Shown: piece after piece, positions 24,934-33,521 of the stretch
Position numbering within the stretch: position 1 is the stretch's first letter
How the letters are laid out: every line of letters begins with the position of its first letter
DNA from: Oscillatoriales cyanobacterium PMM_0080
GTDB taxonomy: Bacteria; Cyanobacteriota; Cyanobacteriia; Cyanobacteriales; Microcoleaceae
DNA length: 54,832 nucleotides
Assembly: GCA_949127775.1 (NCBI GenBank)
Contig: CASBQF010000092.1
Location: 1 to 54,832, forward strand
Direction of reading: 5' to 3'
The notes under the pieces: model-generated
What the model was told of the DNA's origin: nothing
Database searches by the model: none
Seen by the model: the letters and a program-made list of their open reading frames with translations, nothing else
Position numbers and translations under genes: made by a program

Positions 24934-25102
24934 TGCGGTTGAAATTCCTTATTACTAAGTAAAACAGTGAACATGAATTCTTATGTTAGCCAAATTTCCA
25001 CAAAAGGTAAGGTTGGGAGAGGCTAAGGTAGAGAGAAAAATCTCTGGCATTCCCGATCGACCAAAACTCCCTTACTATAGCGCAAGCTTGGGGAAAAGAG
25101 CT

Positions 25103-25885
25103 TCAACCACTAAATCTATAACTTAGTACCTCAATCACCGAACCTGTTTGGGGTAAGTCAGCAGATTTGACTGAAATCGTATCATTATTCGATCTTCGTA
25201 CCGATGTACCATCCATCAGGGCCAAGAATTGATCTAGTGGCACCAAATCGCACGCAGTAGCATCTGCGGCTTGGGTTTTGAAATGCGTCGGAATCACCAT
25301 TTTTGGTTTGAGAAGTTGCAAAGTTTGCTTTGCTTCCGCCGGAGTGTAAGCTTTCGGCCCTCCGCCCACAGGAATTAGCAAAATATCCGGCCGCCCAATC
25401 AGGATTTGTTCTTCAATGCCGATCGGGCCAGCGACTCCACCCAAGTGTAAAATTTTAACACCAGCTTGCTGCCACAGCCAAGCCACGTTAACCCCAAATC
25501 GCCTTCCTCCCTCACGGTCTTTTTGCGTCCGAATCCCTTGAATCCTGAGCCCGTTAGACCTATAAGCACCAGGTTCGTACAAAAGACCGGGATTGCCCGA
25601 AAATCCTTCTACCGCCCCTTCATCAAGCAATCTGCTGCTAATCAGAATCAAATCTGTAGGTACTTTGGGAGCTCGATAGCCTGCCGTACAGCCTAGGGGG
25701 CGAAATGGATTCACCAGCACCCTCGCACCGCCTCCTGTAAACAAAAAGCAAGTGTGCCCCAACCACTGAATCGACAAAGAACCAGTAGTTTGAGCTTGAT
25801 AACTTTCCCATCCAGATGGCAAACCAGTGAAGAAAGCTGCTAGCAAACCCGTCTGTGCGTAACGTATTAATTGTCGCCGTTTCAT
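25103..25885 (-). CDS. Metallo-beta-lactamase-fold protein lacking the usual histidines
   Basis: 260 residues. The N-terminus MKRRQLIRYAQTGLLAAFF with a hydrophobic stretch looks like a Tat-type or other signal sequence. The rest follows the UlaG/YycJ-like fold: SIQWLGHTCFLFTGGGARVLVNP, then TDLILISSRLLDEGAV where an HxHxDH metal motif is expected, LHLGGVAG, and VIPTHFKT near the end. The first metal site is therefore not conserved. A His at GHTC, one at LHLGG and one at PTHF remain. It may be inactive, or bind metal differently. It is probably exported; no partner gene is evident. Confidence 0.78.
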   Translation of the reverse strand: MKRRQLIRYAQTGLLAAFFTGLPSGWESYQAQTTGSLSIQWLGHTCFLFTGGGARVLVNPFRPLGCTAGYRAPKVPTDLILISSRLLDEGAVEGFSGNPGLLYEPGAYRSNGLRIQGIRTQKDREGGRRFGVNVAWLWQQAGVKILHLGGVAGPIGIEEQILIGRPDILLIPVGGGPKAYTPAEAKQTLQLLKPKMVIPTHFKTQAADATACDLVPLDQFLALMDGTSVRRSNNDTISVKSADLPQTGSVIEVLSYRFSG

Positions 25886-26074
25886 CTTGTGATTGGGGTT
25901 GTCGGGTGTTGGTCGTTTGTTGTTATACCATAAAACACCGTCCGGTGCGAAATGTGCGATCGAGTTTTACCGTAAGGTGCGCACTGCGTACTCTACAAAT
26001 CCAGAGAAATTCAACTAAGCAAATCCACTTGATTAAACGTAAAATACGGCTCGCGCTCAAGCTGGGTGTGTATG

Positions 26075-26120
26075 TCTTCTTTCTTCTTCCTTCTTCCTTC
26101 TTCCTTCTTCCTTCTTCCTT
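26075..26120. repeat. CTTCCTT heptamer tract
   Basis: About six copies of TTCTTCC/CTTCCTT lie just beyond the trpG stop codon. This is a simple STRR array. Confidence 0.85.
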
Positions 26121-26124
26121 CTAC

Positions 26125-26712
26125 TTAAAGTCTTTCTAAGAAATTTCGCAATAATTGCTTTCCCGAAGTCGTCAAAATACTTTCCGGGTGAAACTGTAGA
26201 CCTTCAATGTGCGGATATTCCCGATGCCGCACACCCATAATTGTGCCATCTGCCACCCAAGCCGTAACTTCCAAAACTTCTGGACAACTCTGCTTTTCTA
26301 TTACCAAACTATGATAACGAGTTGCAATCATCGGCGATTCTACTCCCACAAAAACTCCGACTCCTGCGTGTTCTACCTGAGAAGTTTTGCCGTGCATTAA
26401 TACGGGTGCAGAAACAATTTTGCCACCAAATACTTGACCGATGCTTTGATGTCCGAGACACACACCTAAAATTGGTAAAGTCGGCCCCAATTCTTTGATT
26501 AATTCCAGGGAAATTCCGGCATCTTCCGGCCGCCCTGGGCCTGGAGAAATTACTACTGCTGCGGGCTGCAATCGGCGAATTTCTGCTAAGGAGATTTGGT
26601 CGTTGCGGTAAACTTGCACTTCGCTGGCTACGGGCAACTCAGCACCTAGTTCTCCTAGATACTGTACCAAATTGTATGTAAAACTGTCGTAGTTATCGAT
26701 GACTATAATCAC
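26125..26712 (-). CDS. trpG: Anthranilate synthase glutaminase subunit
   Basis: 195 residues of the class I glutamine amidotransferase family, supplying ammonia to TrpE (and possibly to aminodeoxychorismate synthase). It shows IDNYDSFTYNLVQYLGELG at the start, the oxyanion strand PGPGRPEDAG, nucleophile Cys in LGVCLGHQSIGQ, the MHGKTS motif, and the catalytic His/Glu pair in LQFHPESILT. Cyanobacterial trpG often doubles as pabA. It is the last gene of the DUF3285-ybeY-dgkA-trpG run; the gap from dgkA is 254 bp, so it may have its own promoter. trpE lies elsewhere, at 47442. Confidence 0.94.
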   Translation of the reverse strand: MIIVIDNYDSFTYNLVQYLGELGAELPVASEVQVYRNDQISLAEIRRLQPAAVVISPGPGRPEDAGISLELIKELGPTLPILGVCLGHQSIGQVFGGKIVSAPVLMHGKTSQVEHAGVGVFVGVESPMIATRYHSLVIEKQSCPEVLEVTAWVADGTIMGVRHREYPHIEGLQFHPESILTTSGKQLLRNFLERL

Positions 26713-26966
26713 GGGTTAAGTTGGATTTTAGGTTTAAGATTTTAGATTTTATATCAAATCCGCTCTTCATCGGAATACTAAATTTGTGTTAACTCTCAAC
26801 CGTTAGCCGTCAACATCATCTGACAGTACAACCAGAATTGATTTTAGATTGATTCGCTGCCTAAATGCAATATTCTCAAGATTTTAGATAAATGCCAAAT
26901 CTGAAAATAGCTACAATTTTTACGAATAAAACTAAAAAATTCAAATTTGTTGGATCAAATAAGTTG

Positions 26967-27476
26967 TTAACGGGAGGTTGCTAGTTGAATGACTGCCGAC
27001 AAGGGAGGAAGTAGGAGTGCAGCAGCGACGATCGCAGCGGCCATTGCTGAGACCAATACAGCCCCAGCAGCGCAGTCTTTAGCAATTTTGGCGAGTTCGT
27101 GGTAAGATTGCCCAACGCTTAAGTCTACCACCGATTCGATCGCCGTATTCAACAATTCCATTGCTAAAACTATACCAATTGTGACACCGATCACTGATAT
27201 TTCTACAGGTTTTAGCTGCAAAAACAGTCCGAGTCCGATCGCGAAAGTGCCAATAATAGTGTGAATCCGAAAATTGCGCTGAGTTTCAAAGGCATAAGTC
27301 AGCCCACCCCAAGCGTATCTGAAACTCGTCGCTAAACTAGAGGCGATTTTCCAGGACAGTTCTCGTCTGTATTTCAAGGGCTTTTTTGACTCGTGGACTG
27401 TCGGGCTGGAAGAGTCTTGAGGCATGATCGCAAACGGTGGGATGTTTGGTGAAATTGACGGTCTATCTGTTGTCAT
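26967..27476 (-). CDS. dgkA: Diacylglycerol/undecaprenol kinase
   Basis: About 169 residues from the ATG at 27476; the frame is open to 27530. A polar N-terminus of about 50 residues precedes the membrane kinase: SSLATSFRYAWGGLTYAFETQRNFRIH (split here by a short amphipathic helix), then three hydrophobic helices with the signature AMELLNTAIESVVDLS carrying the catalytic Glu, and AKDCAAGAVLVSAMAA. Gram-positive-type DgkA phosphorylates undecaprenol or diacylglycerol at the inner membrane. It follows ybeY by about 160 bp on the same strand, an order I know from many cyanobacteria. Confidence 0.9.
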   Translation of the reverse strand: MTTDRPSISPNIPPFAIMPQDSSSPTVHESKKPLKYRRELSWKIASSLATSFRYAWGGLTYAFETQRNFRIHTIIGTFAIGLGLFLQLKPVEISVIGVTIGIVLAMELLNTAIESVVDLSVGQSYHELAKIAKDCAAGAVLVSAMAAAIVAAALLLPPLSAVIQLATSR

Positions 27477-27636
27477 AACAACCAACTTTAAGTTACAAAA
27501 ATGAATGCAAGCTTGACTTGTAAAATTCACTTCATCAAGTCTAGGTAACTTTCCTCAGCTTTTGGTAAAGTTTTGATGTAATTTTAGAGAGTTATGTTGA
27601 GCTTGGCATAATTGGTTAAATCAGTATTAATGTCAG

Positions 27637-28161
27637 TTATGGTGTTTGGATATCAAGACCGATCGCCCGCAGCAATGTTTCTTGTCGATCGAGCATTTGA
27701 GTCAGACTGTCTTCATCCGGGTGATCCCAGCCCAAAAGATGTAGAAAACCGTGGGATGCCAGCCAAGCTAGTTCAGTCTTCAGGGGATGTCCTTGCTGCT
27801 TGGCTTGTCGCTGCGCTGTGTCGATCGAGATGATGATATCACCCAAGTATAAGGGCTCGGACGACTGCATCTCCTCTAGCTGAGGACAGTCTACCTCCAA
27901 AGCTGCGAAAGCTAGGACATCGGTCGATCGATCTTGCTGACGATATTGGGCGTTGAGGGCTTGGATATCGGCATCGGCGGTGAGACGCAAACTGACTTCG
28001 TAGCCCGGGGCGACTGGCACATCCGCCTCCTGGTTTTCCAGCCAAACGCTAAACCAATTTTCCCAAGTTTCGGCGGCAATCTCGCCGCTGGGTTGATTTT
28101 CCGGGCGGTTGTCAGCGTCGGCGAGTCCATAACAGTCTTCGACATTCACCTCAATTATCAT
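27637..28161 (-). CDS. ybeY: Endoribonuclease YbeY
   Basis: 174 residues. YbeY is a zinc-dependent single-strand RNase acting in 16S rRNA 3'-end maturation and ribosome quality control. The metal motif HGFLHLLGWDHPDED (three His) lies at about 135-149, preceded by STDVLAFA and LGDIIISIDTA. The N-terminal part contains a poorly conserved, acidic insert typical of cyanobacterial versions. The ATG start is clear. It is upstream of dgkA and downstream of the DUF3285 gene. Confidence 0.94.
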   Translation of the reverse strand: MIIEVNVEDCYGLADADNRPENQPSGEIAAETWENWFSVWLENQEADVPVAPGYEVSLRLTADADIQALNAQYRQQDRSTDVLAFAALEVDCPQLEEMQSSEPLYLGDIIISIDTAQRQAKQQGHPLKTELAWLASHGFLHLLGWDHPDEDSLTQMLDRQETLLRAIGLDIQTP

Positions 28162-28289
28162 TTTTGGGTTCTTTTGTCAAGGGATGTATTGAATTTTTTA
28201 CAATTTCAAATTAGGCGGGCTAATAGACTTTTTGCTTTTAGCAGGCAGATTACAGCAATCTGTTGAAGATTGCAACGGGTCGATCGCGC

Positions 28290-28386
28290 GATCGGACAAA
28301 ACGGCGGTTAAAACCGCCGAGTCTTCAACCCGCGCACCATCCGGGTTTTGTCTGTGTAGACGCGGTTTCAACCGCCGGGTGTTATA
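28290..28386. repeat. GC-rich hairpins between ybeY and the DUF3285 gene
   Basis: CGGCGGTTAAAACCGCCG forms a perfect hairpin (28302-28319) and is followed by GTGTAGACGCGGTTTCAACC. The latter unit recurs twice at 38895-38985. Confidence 0.75.
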
Positions 28387-28400
28387 TCGCCACATTGAGA

Positions 28401-28622
28401 CTAAGAGTTGAAATAGTGATCGAGAAAAGCCAAACCGACGAGTACGCCCAAAAGTCCACCCGCCGTCAAAGCAAAATGGAACAGAGAAGTCGCCCGCTTG
28501 CGAACCATATTCCGCATCGCCAGCTTCACATAACTCGGTGGAGGTGCATTGTTTGTCGGCGGTGTCGGCGTTTCGGCGACGGACTCTTCGGAGGCGGGAG
28601 TTGTGGAGGGAGGTTGATTCAT
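28401..28622 (-). CDS. DUF3285 small membrane protein
   Basis: 73 residues: a Pro/Thr/Glu-rich N-terminus (1-30), then YVKLAMRNMVRKRATSLFHF and one membrane helix (about 48-66). This is the cyanobacterial DUF3285 family, commonly found next to ybeY. The function is unknown; a single-pass thylakoid or plasma-membrane protein is likely. It is the first gene of the minus-strand run. Confidence 0.85.
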   Translation of the reverse strand: MNQPPSTTPASEESVAETPTPPTNNAPPPSYVKLAMRNMVRKRATSLFHFALTAGGLLGVLVGLAFLDHYFNS

Positions 28623-28898
28623 AGTGGTTAGTTTAGGAGGTTAACAGAGAGGCTGCTGAGCACAGACTCGCCACGATGTTAACAAATTTGTAACGTTTTG
28701 TGTAGGATTTTTGAGCTTTCAGCCTGCCGCCAGCCTGTTTAAAAGAGATTATACCAACAGATTAATGTGCGATCGGGCTGATTATAACTTCGATATTTTC
28801 TTTTCATCTTCAGATACACAAGGATAAATTTAATTGGCGATCCGTGTTTATCAGGGGTTTAACAAAAATGTTTAAATTGTCAAGTCGCACAATCGAGC

Positions 28899-28930
28899 GA
28901 CACTCATTTGAGTTAACTCAAATGAGTGTC
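28899..28930. promoter_or_regulatory. Perfect 32-bp palindrome
   Basis: Half-site GACACTCATTTGAGTT followed at once by its exact complement, with GTTAAC at the centre. It lies in the 434-bp divergent gap between the DUF3285 gene (minus) and the gene at 29057 (plus), about 130 bp before the latter. It may be an operator for a dimeric repressor, or a cruciform. No poly-T run follows, so it does not look like a terminator. Confidence 0.6.
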
Positions 28931-29056
28931 ACCAGAAAAAGCGACTGTTAACCAACCGCGAGCGGCAGTTATTCATAGATATAGCCACGGAAAAACAGAA
29001 ACAAAATTTTCCGGCTAAATAACCCAAGCTAAAAGTTAAATTACTCGCACAAAAAC

Positions 29057-29875
29057 ATGGAAGTTTCCACCTTTGAAATCCTCACCACACCGATCGCACC
29101 TGTGATGGGCCTCCCTCCACAACTCATCCCAGTGGCTCGTCGAATCGTTCAGGGATATTTTCTCACCATCTCCAATCTCGAAGCATTCGACTTGCGATAT
29201 CGGATTGAGTTTACCGTCAGCTTACCCGTACCGGCAGATCCTAATAAAATATTGCTCAACAACGCTTTCTTAGTTGTTGACGTTGAAGGCACTAACACCC
29301 CTATCGCTCTGACTCAGCAGCCAGGGAAACCGAAGGTATATCGCGGATTTTTCACAATACCCGCTCACAAAACTGCATCTGTTCAATTGTTGCCCATTCT
29401 GCCAAAAACTCTGACTCCAGGTTTGTTGGAAGTGCGTGGCTATGTCTCGCTATTTGTGCCAGCGCGCTCCATCTTTCCAAAGCCTACACCCCAAAGCAAG
29501 AAACCAGTCAAGGTGTTATTGAATCCCGAAATTCGCGGTACTTTCTTGCCAAACGATTTCCCATCAGAAACTCCAACTTTACCAGACTTCGATCAAATTA
29601 ATTACACTTTAGCGATCGCCAGTGGAAAAGGCTTGAACGAGATTACGCCTGAACCAGGTAAACCAATTATCATCGATTTACCAATTGTTACCCCAATTTT
29701 GGAAGAGCTACGCAACGGTAATTTGGACATAGCCAGTTTGGAAGCAGACAATTCAGAGAAAGCTCAACTGCTAGTGCAACTGCTGGCCCAACTCGATGCC
29801 AATGATGTCAATTTGAAAGAGCTCAATACAGTCATGGATAAATTCGATATTCCTGTCAGAATGTCTCGCAGCTAA
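29057..29875 (+). CDS. Protein of unknown function (272 aa)
   Basis: I do not recognise a named family. The protein has an N-terminal half that reads like beta-sandwich (alternating hydrophobic strands, YFLTISNLEAFDLRYRIEFT, FLVVDVEG, YRGFFTIPAHKTASVQLLP), a Pro-rich middle (about 145-185) and a helical C-terminus (AQLLVQLLAQLDANDVNLKE). There is no signal peptide or membrane helix. It starts at an ATG with weak upstream A-rich sequence and ends near a GGTGGGCAATGCCCACC hairpin (29899-29919). The next gene on the same strand starts 99 bp later. Confidence 0.7.
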   Translation: MEVSTFEILTTPIAPVMGLPPQLIPVARRIVQGYFLTISNLEAFDLRYRIEFTVSLPVPADPNKILLNNAFLVVDVEGTNTPIALTQQPGKPKVYRGFFTIPAHKTASVQLLPILPKTLTPGLLEVRGYVSLFVPARSIFPKPTPQSKKPVKVLLNPEIRGTFLPNDFPSETPTLPDFDQINYTLAIASGKGLNEITPEPGKPIIIDLPIVTPILEELRNGNLDIASLEADNSEKAQLLVQLLAQLDANDVNLKELNTVMDKFDIPVRMSRS

Positions 29876-29895
29876 AACTGTTAAATGCTAAGTAA

Positions 29896-29922
29896 CTGTA
29901 AGGTGGGCAATGCCCACCTTAT
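29896..29922 (+). terminator. Hairpin after the 272-aa gene
   Basis: TAAGGTGGGCAATGCCCACC pairs as an 11-bp stem with CTTA and is followed by a T-poor stretch (TGTTTGATT). It could act as a weak terminator, or it may just be another member of the TGGGCAATGCCCA dispersed hairpins. Confidence 0.45.
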
Positions 29923-29974
29923 GTTTGATTACGTTTAATCAAGCCTAATTATACACTCACTGAGCTTTATTGAA

Positions 29975-30910
29975 ATGTCGAACTCCTTTAAATTTCAGCC
30001 TGTTTCTTTTAGTTGGGTGGCTGTTCATCCGCAGCCAAAAGGTGTTGTTCAATTTATTGGTGGAACTTTTTTTGGTAGTTTGCCAACTTTGTTTTATCGA
30101 TATTTTTTACAGCAGTTGTTTGAAGAAGGTTATACCGTAGTTGCTTTGCCATTTAGATTTACTTTTCGTCACTGGCCAATCGCTATTGGGCTATTAAAAG
30201 AGCAGGAGATACTGAGAACAGAACTGACCAAAATTGCTCAAAGATTAGGCTATGAAAGCGAAATTTATCAACAACCATCAAGTTATTTTTGGGTTGGTCA
30301 CAGTCTGGGGTGCAAGTACATTGCTCTTTTAGAATTTTTAAGCGACGATCGGTATCCAAATATTGTGAATAAATTCTGCGATCGCCCTGACTACGAACAG
30401 ATTCACAGCTTAATCGAAAATTTGGGCATCGACAGACCTTCAATTAAAGACCAGCCCTCGTTATTAATTGCTCCAGATATCAGCAATACAGAGAGCGCTA
30501 TTCCAGTGCGATCGCTAGCAAAACTGTTAGACAAATTCCGTTTAGGAGTGCTACCAACCAGAGAACAAACTCAATGCTTTATTGCTAATAGTTCTCTGTT
30601 TAATTTAACCGCAATCATTTCTTTCGACCGAGATGAAATCGCTGGCTCTACCAATGATATCAACAAAAGTCCAGAACAACAAAAAAACAGCGATGTACTT
30701 TGGCTCATACAACATCTAAGTAATAGAAAATTGCCTTTATTGAGCCAGGAAATAGAAGGCAAACATTTAGAGCCGATTTGTATCAAAATCGGTAATTATA
30801 TTGTTGATCTCAATCCTTGGGATAAATTCGTCAAACCTCTGAAAAGCCGAGTTTTTGAATATTGGTCTGTTCATTTTTTGGATGCTTTGAAAAACCGGTT
30901 AGGCGCTTAA
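29975..30910 (+). CDS. DUF1350 alpha/beta-hydrolase-like protein
   Basis: 311 residues of the DUF1350 family found in cyanobacteria and plastids. GVVQFIGGTFFGSLPTLFYR is the conserved start, and the nucleophile-elbow-like WVGHSLGCKYIALLEFL (Ser near 113) suggests an alpha/beta-hydrolase fold. A long middle region leads to VDLNPWDKFVKPL near the C-terminus. No substrate is known. It is soluble, with an ATG start and no strong ribosome-binding site. It is convergent with the DUF4058 cluster. Confidence 0.85.
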   Translation: MSNSFKFQPVSFSWVAVHPQPKGVVQFIGGTFFGSLPTLFYRYFLQQLFEEGYTVVALPFRFTFRHWPIAIGLLKEQEILRTELTKIAQRLGYESEIYQQPSSYFWVGHSLGCKYIALLEFLSDDRYPNIVNKFCDRPDYEQIHSLIENLGIDRPSIKDQPSLLIAPDISNTESAIPVRSLAKLLDKFRLGVLPTREQTQCFIANSSLFNLTAIISFDRDEIAGSTNDINKSPEQQKNSDVLWLIQHLSNRKLPLLSQEIEGKHLEPICIKIGNYIVDLNPWDKFVKPLKSRVFEYWSVHFLDALKNRLGA

Positions 30911-30984
30911 CTATTCGTTGTTATTTGCGATCGCCCTTTCAATCCCCTTTCCCGCAACCAAGCATCAGCCCAAACAGCATCCGG

Positions 30985-31719
30985 TTAAGACAGCGCAGGA
31001 ACTAACTCAGCCGTATAATCGATCGTAAAATCATATCCCGCGCGATCGTACAATTCATTCAACAACCCTTGTAAATCTACAAGTGGTTCCACATCGCCTC
31101 CCTGCAAAGGCAGCGCAAAAGCCGGAATTGCATCAGGTAGATTAAACAAATACAAATCAGCCATAGGGCGACAATCTCCCCGACTCACCAAAATTCGATA
31201 ACTTCCGTCAATATTTTCACCAAAAACTGGCAGAGGTTGGTAGCTTCGCAGCAAGTCAATTTCCACTAAGTGCGATCGACTTCCGAACACCTGATCCCGC
31301 TTTTCCTCATACATCTCGCGCCCTTTTCCCGGACGTTTATTAGCAGGTGAAAGCACCTCAATCACCGTCACAACTTCCTTACTTGCCATATCTCTAATCT
31401 CCAAATACGCTTCTCTCACCTCCTCAAACATCGGTAATCCGACTTTCAAAGGCGTAGCAGTTCGTGTCGCGACAGCTACATTAGATGAATTTGAATTTCT
31501 GGGAGTAGGATTGCGCACAATTGAAACATCAGGAATCCCAACTAACAGAGATTGTTCACCCTTGATTTCATAAATCCGCTTTTCGATCGCAACTCGATAT
31601 TTTGGCACAAGTTGAGGCACCAAAGCATCCGCAATCGCCACGATCAAACGACTGTGTACTTCCGGCCAAAAGTCAGGACTTTCTAAATAGGGATTCATCC
31701 CCGGAAATGGATTAGGCAT
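30985..31719 (-). CDS. DUF4058 protein 1, C-terminus cut by a stop codon
   Basis: 244 residues, third in transcription order of three tandem DUF4058 genes. It begins MPNPFPGMNPYLESPDFWPE, like its neighbours. Core motifs are VVTVIEVLSPANKRPG and HLVEIDLLRSYQPLPV, which recall a PD-(D/E)XK-like arrangement (my inference). Translation stops after VPALS. The bases after the TAA continue in the same frame as PDAVWADAWLRERGLKG, matching the ends of the two paralogues (EADAVWADSLLREMGLRG in the second), so a Glu codon became TAA and removed about 17 residues. The second half is nearly identical to the second copy, while the first half is closer to the third. It may still be functional. Confidence 0.8.
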   Translation of the reverse strand: MPNPFPGMNPYLESPDFWPEVHSRLIVAIADALVPQLVPKYRVAIEKRIYEIKGEQSLLVGIPDVSIVRNPTPRNSNSSNVAVATRTATPLKVGLPMFEEVREAYLEIRDMASKEVVTVIEVLSPANKRPGKGREMYEEKRDQVFGSRSHLVEIDLLRSYQPLPVFGENIDGSYRILVSRGDCRPMADLYLFNLPDAIPAFALPLQGGDVEPLVDLQGLLNELYDRAGYDFTIDYTAELVPALS

Positions 31720-31749
31720 AGTAATATATTGTTGAAATTTTCCACAGCA

Positions 31750-32535
31750 TCAACCTCTCAATCCCATCTCCCGCAACAGAGAATCAGCCCAAACAGCATC
31801 CGCTTCAGACAGTGCAGGCACGGGTTCGGTGGTATAATCGATTCTAAAATCGTAGGCGGCGCGATCGTACAATTCATTCAACAACCCTTGTAAATCTACA
31901 AGTGGTTCCGCATCGCCTCCCTGCAAAGGCAGCGCAAAAGCCGGAATTGCATCCGGTAGATTAAACAAATACAAATCAGCCATAGGGCGACAATCTCCCC
32001 GACTCACCAAAATTCGGTAACTTCCTTCAATATTGTCCCCAAAAACAGGCAGAGGTTGGTAGCTTCGCAGCAAGTCAATTTCCACTAAGTGCGATCGCCC
32101 TGCGAACACTTTATACCGCTTTTCCTCATACATATCCCGCCCTTTACCGCGCTTGTTAGTCGGCGAAAGCACTTCTATTACTGTAACTACTTTCCGAGTT
32201 TCCTGTTCGATTACCTGCAAATAACTCTCTCTAACTTCCACTGTTGTGGGCACTCTCACTCTCACAGCCGTCACAGGCGGTGCTATAACAGCGGCATTTC
32301 CAGTGCTAGAAGTTGCTTGAATTGGCGATCGCTGCACTGCCACATCGGGAATACCGACCAATAAAGCATCTTCCCCGCTGATTTGATAAATTCTTTGTTC
32401 AATGTCCACTAAATACTTCGGTAGCAGTTGCGGAGTCAAAAAATCTGCGATCGCCACTATCAACCGATTATGAACAGCCCGCCAAAAGTCAGGACTTTCT
32501 AAATAGGGATTCATCCCCGGAAATGGATTAGGCAT
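31750..32535 (-). CDS. DUF4058 protein 2
   Basis: 261 residues, intact. The start is MPNPFPGMNPYLESPDFW; motifs VVTVIEVLSPTNKR (about 114-127), GRSHLVEIDLLRSYQPLPV, RILVSRGDCRPMADLYLFNL and a C-terminal ADAVWADSLLREMGLRG. DUF4058 is expanded in filamentous cyanobacteria and has no established role. The intergenic sequence to the next copy (30 bp, with TAGTAATATATTGTTGAAAT) is the same as between copies 1 and 2, so the duplications carried the spacer. Confidence 0.85.
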   Translation of the reverse strand: MPNPFPGMNPYLESPDFWRAVHNRLIVAIADFLTPQLLPKYLVDIEQRIYQISGEDALLVGIPDVAVQRSPIQATSSTGNAAVIAPPVTAVRVRVPTTVEVRESYLQVIEQETRKVVTVIEVLSPTNKRGKGRDMYEEKRYKVFAGRSHLVEIDLLRSYQPLPVFGDNIEGSYRILVSRGDCRPMADLYLFNLPDAIPAFALPLQGGDAEPLVDLQGLLNELYDRAAYDFRIDYTTEPVPALSEADAVWADSLLREMGLRG

Positions 32536-32565
32536 AGTAATATATTGTTGAAATTTTCCACTACA

Positions 32566-33354
32566 TTAACCTCTCAATCCAGTCTCCCGCAACAAAGTAT
32601 CAGCCCAAGCAGCATCGGGTTCAGCAAGTGGCGGCACGGGTTCGGCGGTATAATCGATTTCAAAATCATATCCCGCGCGATCGTATACTTGATTAATCAG
32701 CGCCTGTAAATCCAAAACAGGCTCTACATCTTCTGGACGCAAAGGCAAGAGAAAGGCAGGAATTGGATCGGGAAGGTTAAATAAGTATAAATCTGCGATC
32801 GGACGTTGATTGCTGCGACTGACTAAAATGCGACAGTCGCTTTCATTGGAATCTCCCAAAACTGGCAAAGGTTCCCCGCCCCGCAACAAGTCTATTTCGA
32901 CTAAATGCGTACTGGTATCAAATATTTTCTTTCGCTTATTATTATACTTTTCTCGACCTTCCCCCCGACGTTTATTTGCAGGCGAAAGGACTTCAATCAC
33001 TGTAACAACCTCCTTTGTCGCCATGTCGATGACTTCTAAATATCCTTCACGAAATTCTTCCGACACTGGAATTCTAACTTTTAGAGGTTCCACGGTTCGG
33101 GAAGCGACAGCAACATTAGATGATACTGCATTAGTGGGATAGCGTTTCTGTTGAATAGAGACATCAGGAATCCCTACTAATAGAGAATTTTCACCTGGGA
33201 TTTCATAAATTCGCTTTTCAATAGCGACGCGGTATTTAGGCCGCAATTGCGGAGTTAGCGACTCTTTAATCGCACTAATCAGTAAATGATGAACTTCTGG
33301 CCAAAAGTCAGGATGTTCTAAATAGGGATTCATCCCCGGAAATGGATTAGGCAT
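32566..33354 (-). CDS. DUF4058 protein 3
   Basis: 262 residues, intact and the most divergent of the trio, first in transcription order. It carries the family start MPNPFPGMNPYLEHPDFWPE, VVTVIEVLSPANKRRG, HLVEIDLLRGGEPLPV, RILVSRSNQRPIADLYLFNL and LAEPDAAWADTLLRETGLRG. The three genes are co-directional with 30-bp gaps and probably co-transcribed. The promoter should lie in the 167-bp gap before it, which also contains CTCGCCC-type hairpins. Confidence 0.85.
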   Translation of the reverse strand: MPNPFPGMNPYLEHPDFWPEVHHLLISAIKESLTPQLRPKYRVAIEKRIYEIPGENSLLVGIPDVSIQQKRYPTNAVSSNVAVASRTVEPLKVRIPVSEEFREGYLEVIDMATKEVVTVIEVLSPANKRRGEGREKYNNKRKKIFDTSTHLVEIDLLRGGEPLPVLGDSNESDCRILVSRSNQRPIADLYLFNLPDPIPAFLLPLRPEDVEPVLDLQALINQVYDRAGYDFEIDYTAEPVPPLAEPDAAWADTLLRETGLRG

Positions 33355-33394
33355 AATCGTACCTCCCGTTGATTACTATCATTTTAGCAAACAG

Positions 33395-33505
33395 ATTAGA
33401 AAAACGCAGACAATATCAAACTATCATCTGCGTTAAGTTAATTGTGGAATGGGCGTCTCGCCCCTTCTAAAAAATGTGGAATGGGCCTCTCGCCCGTTCC
33501 CAAAT
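33395..33505. repeat. Dispersed repeats between thrS and the DUF4058 cluster
   Basis: Two copies of GTGGAATGGGC(G/C)TCTCGCCC lie in tandem (33447-33500), after AACGCAGACAATATC...ATCTGCGTT, which forms a short inverted repeat. Confidence 0.7.
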
Positions 33506-33521
33506 CAGAAATCAACCCCTC

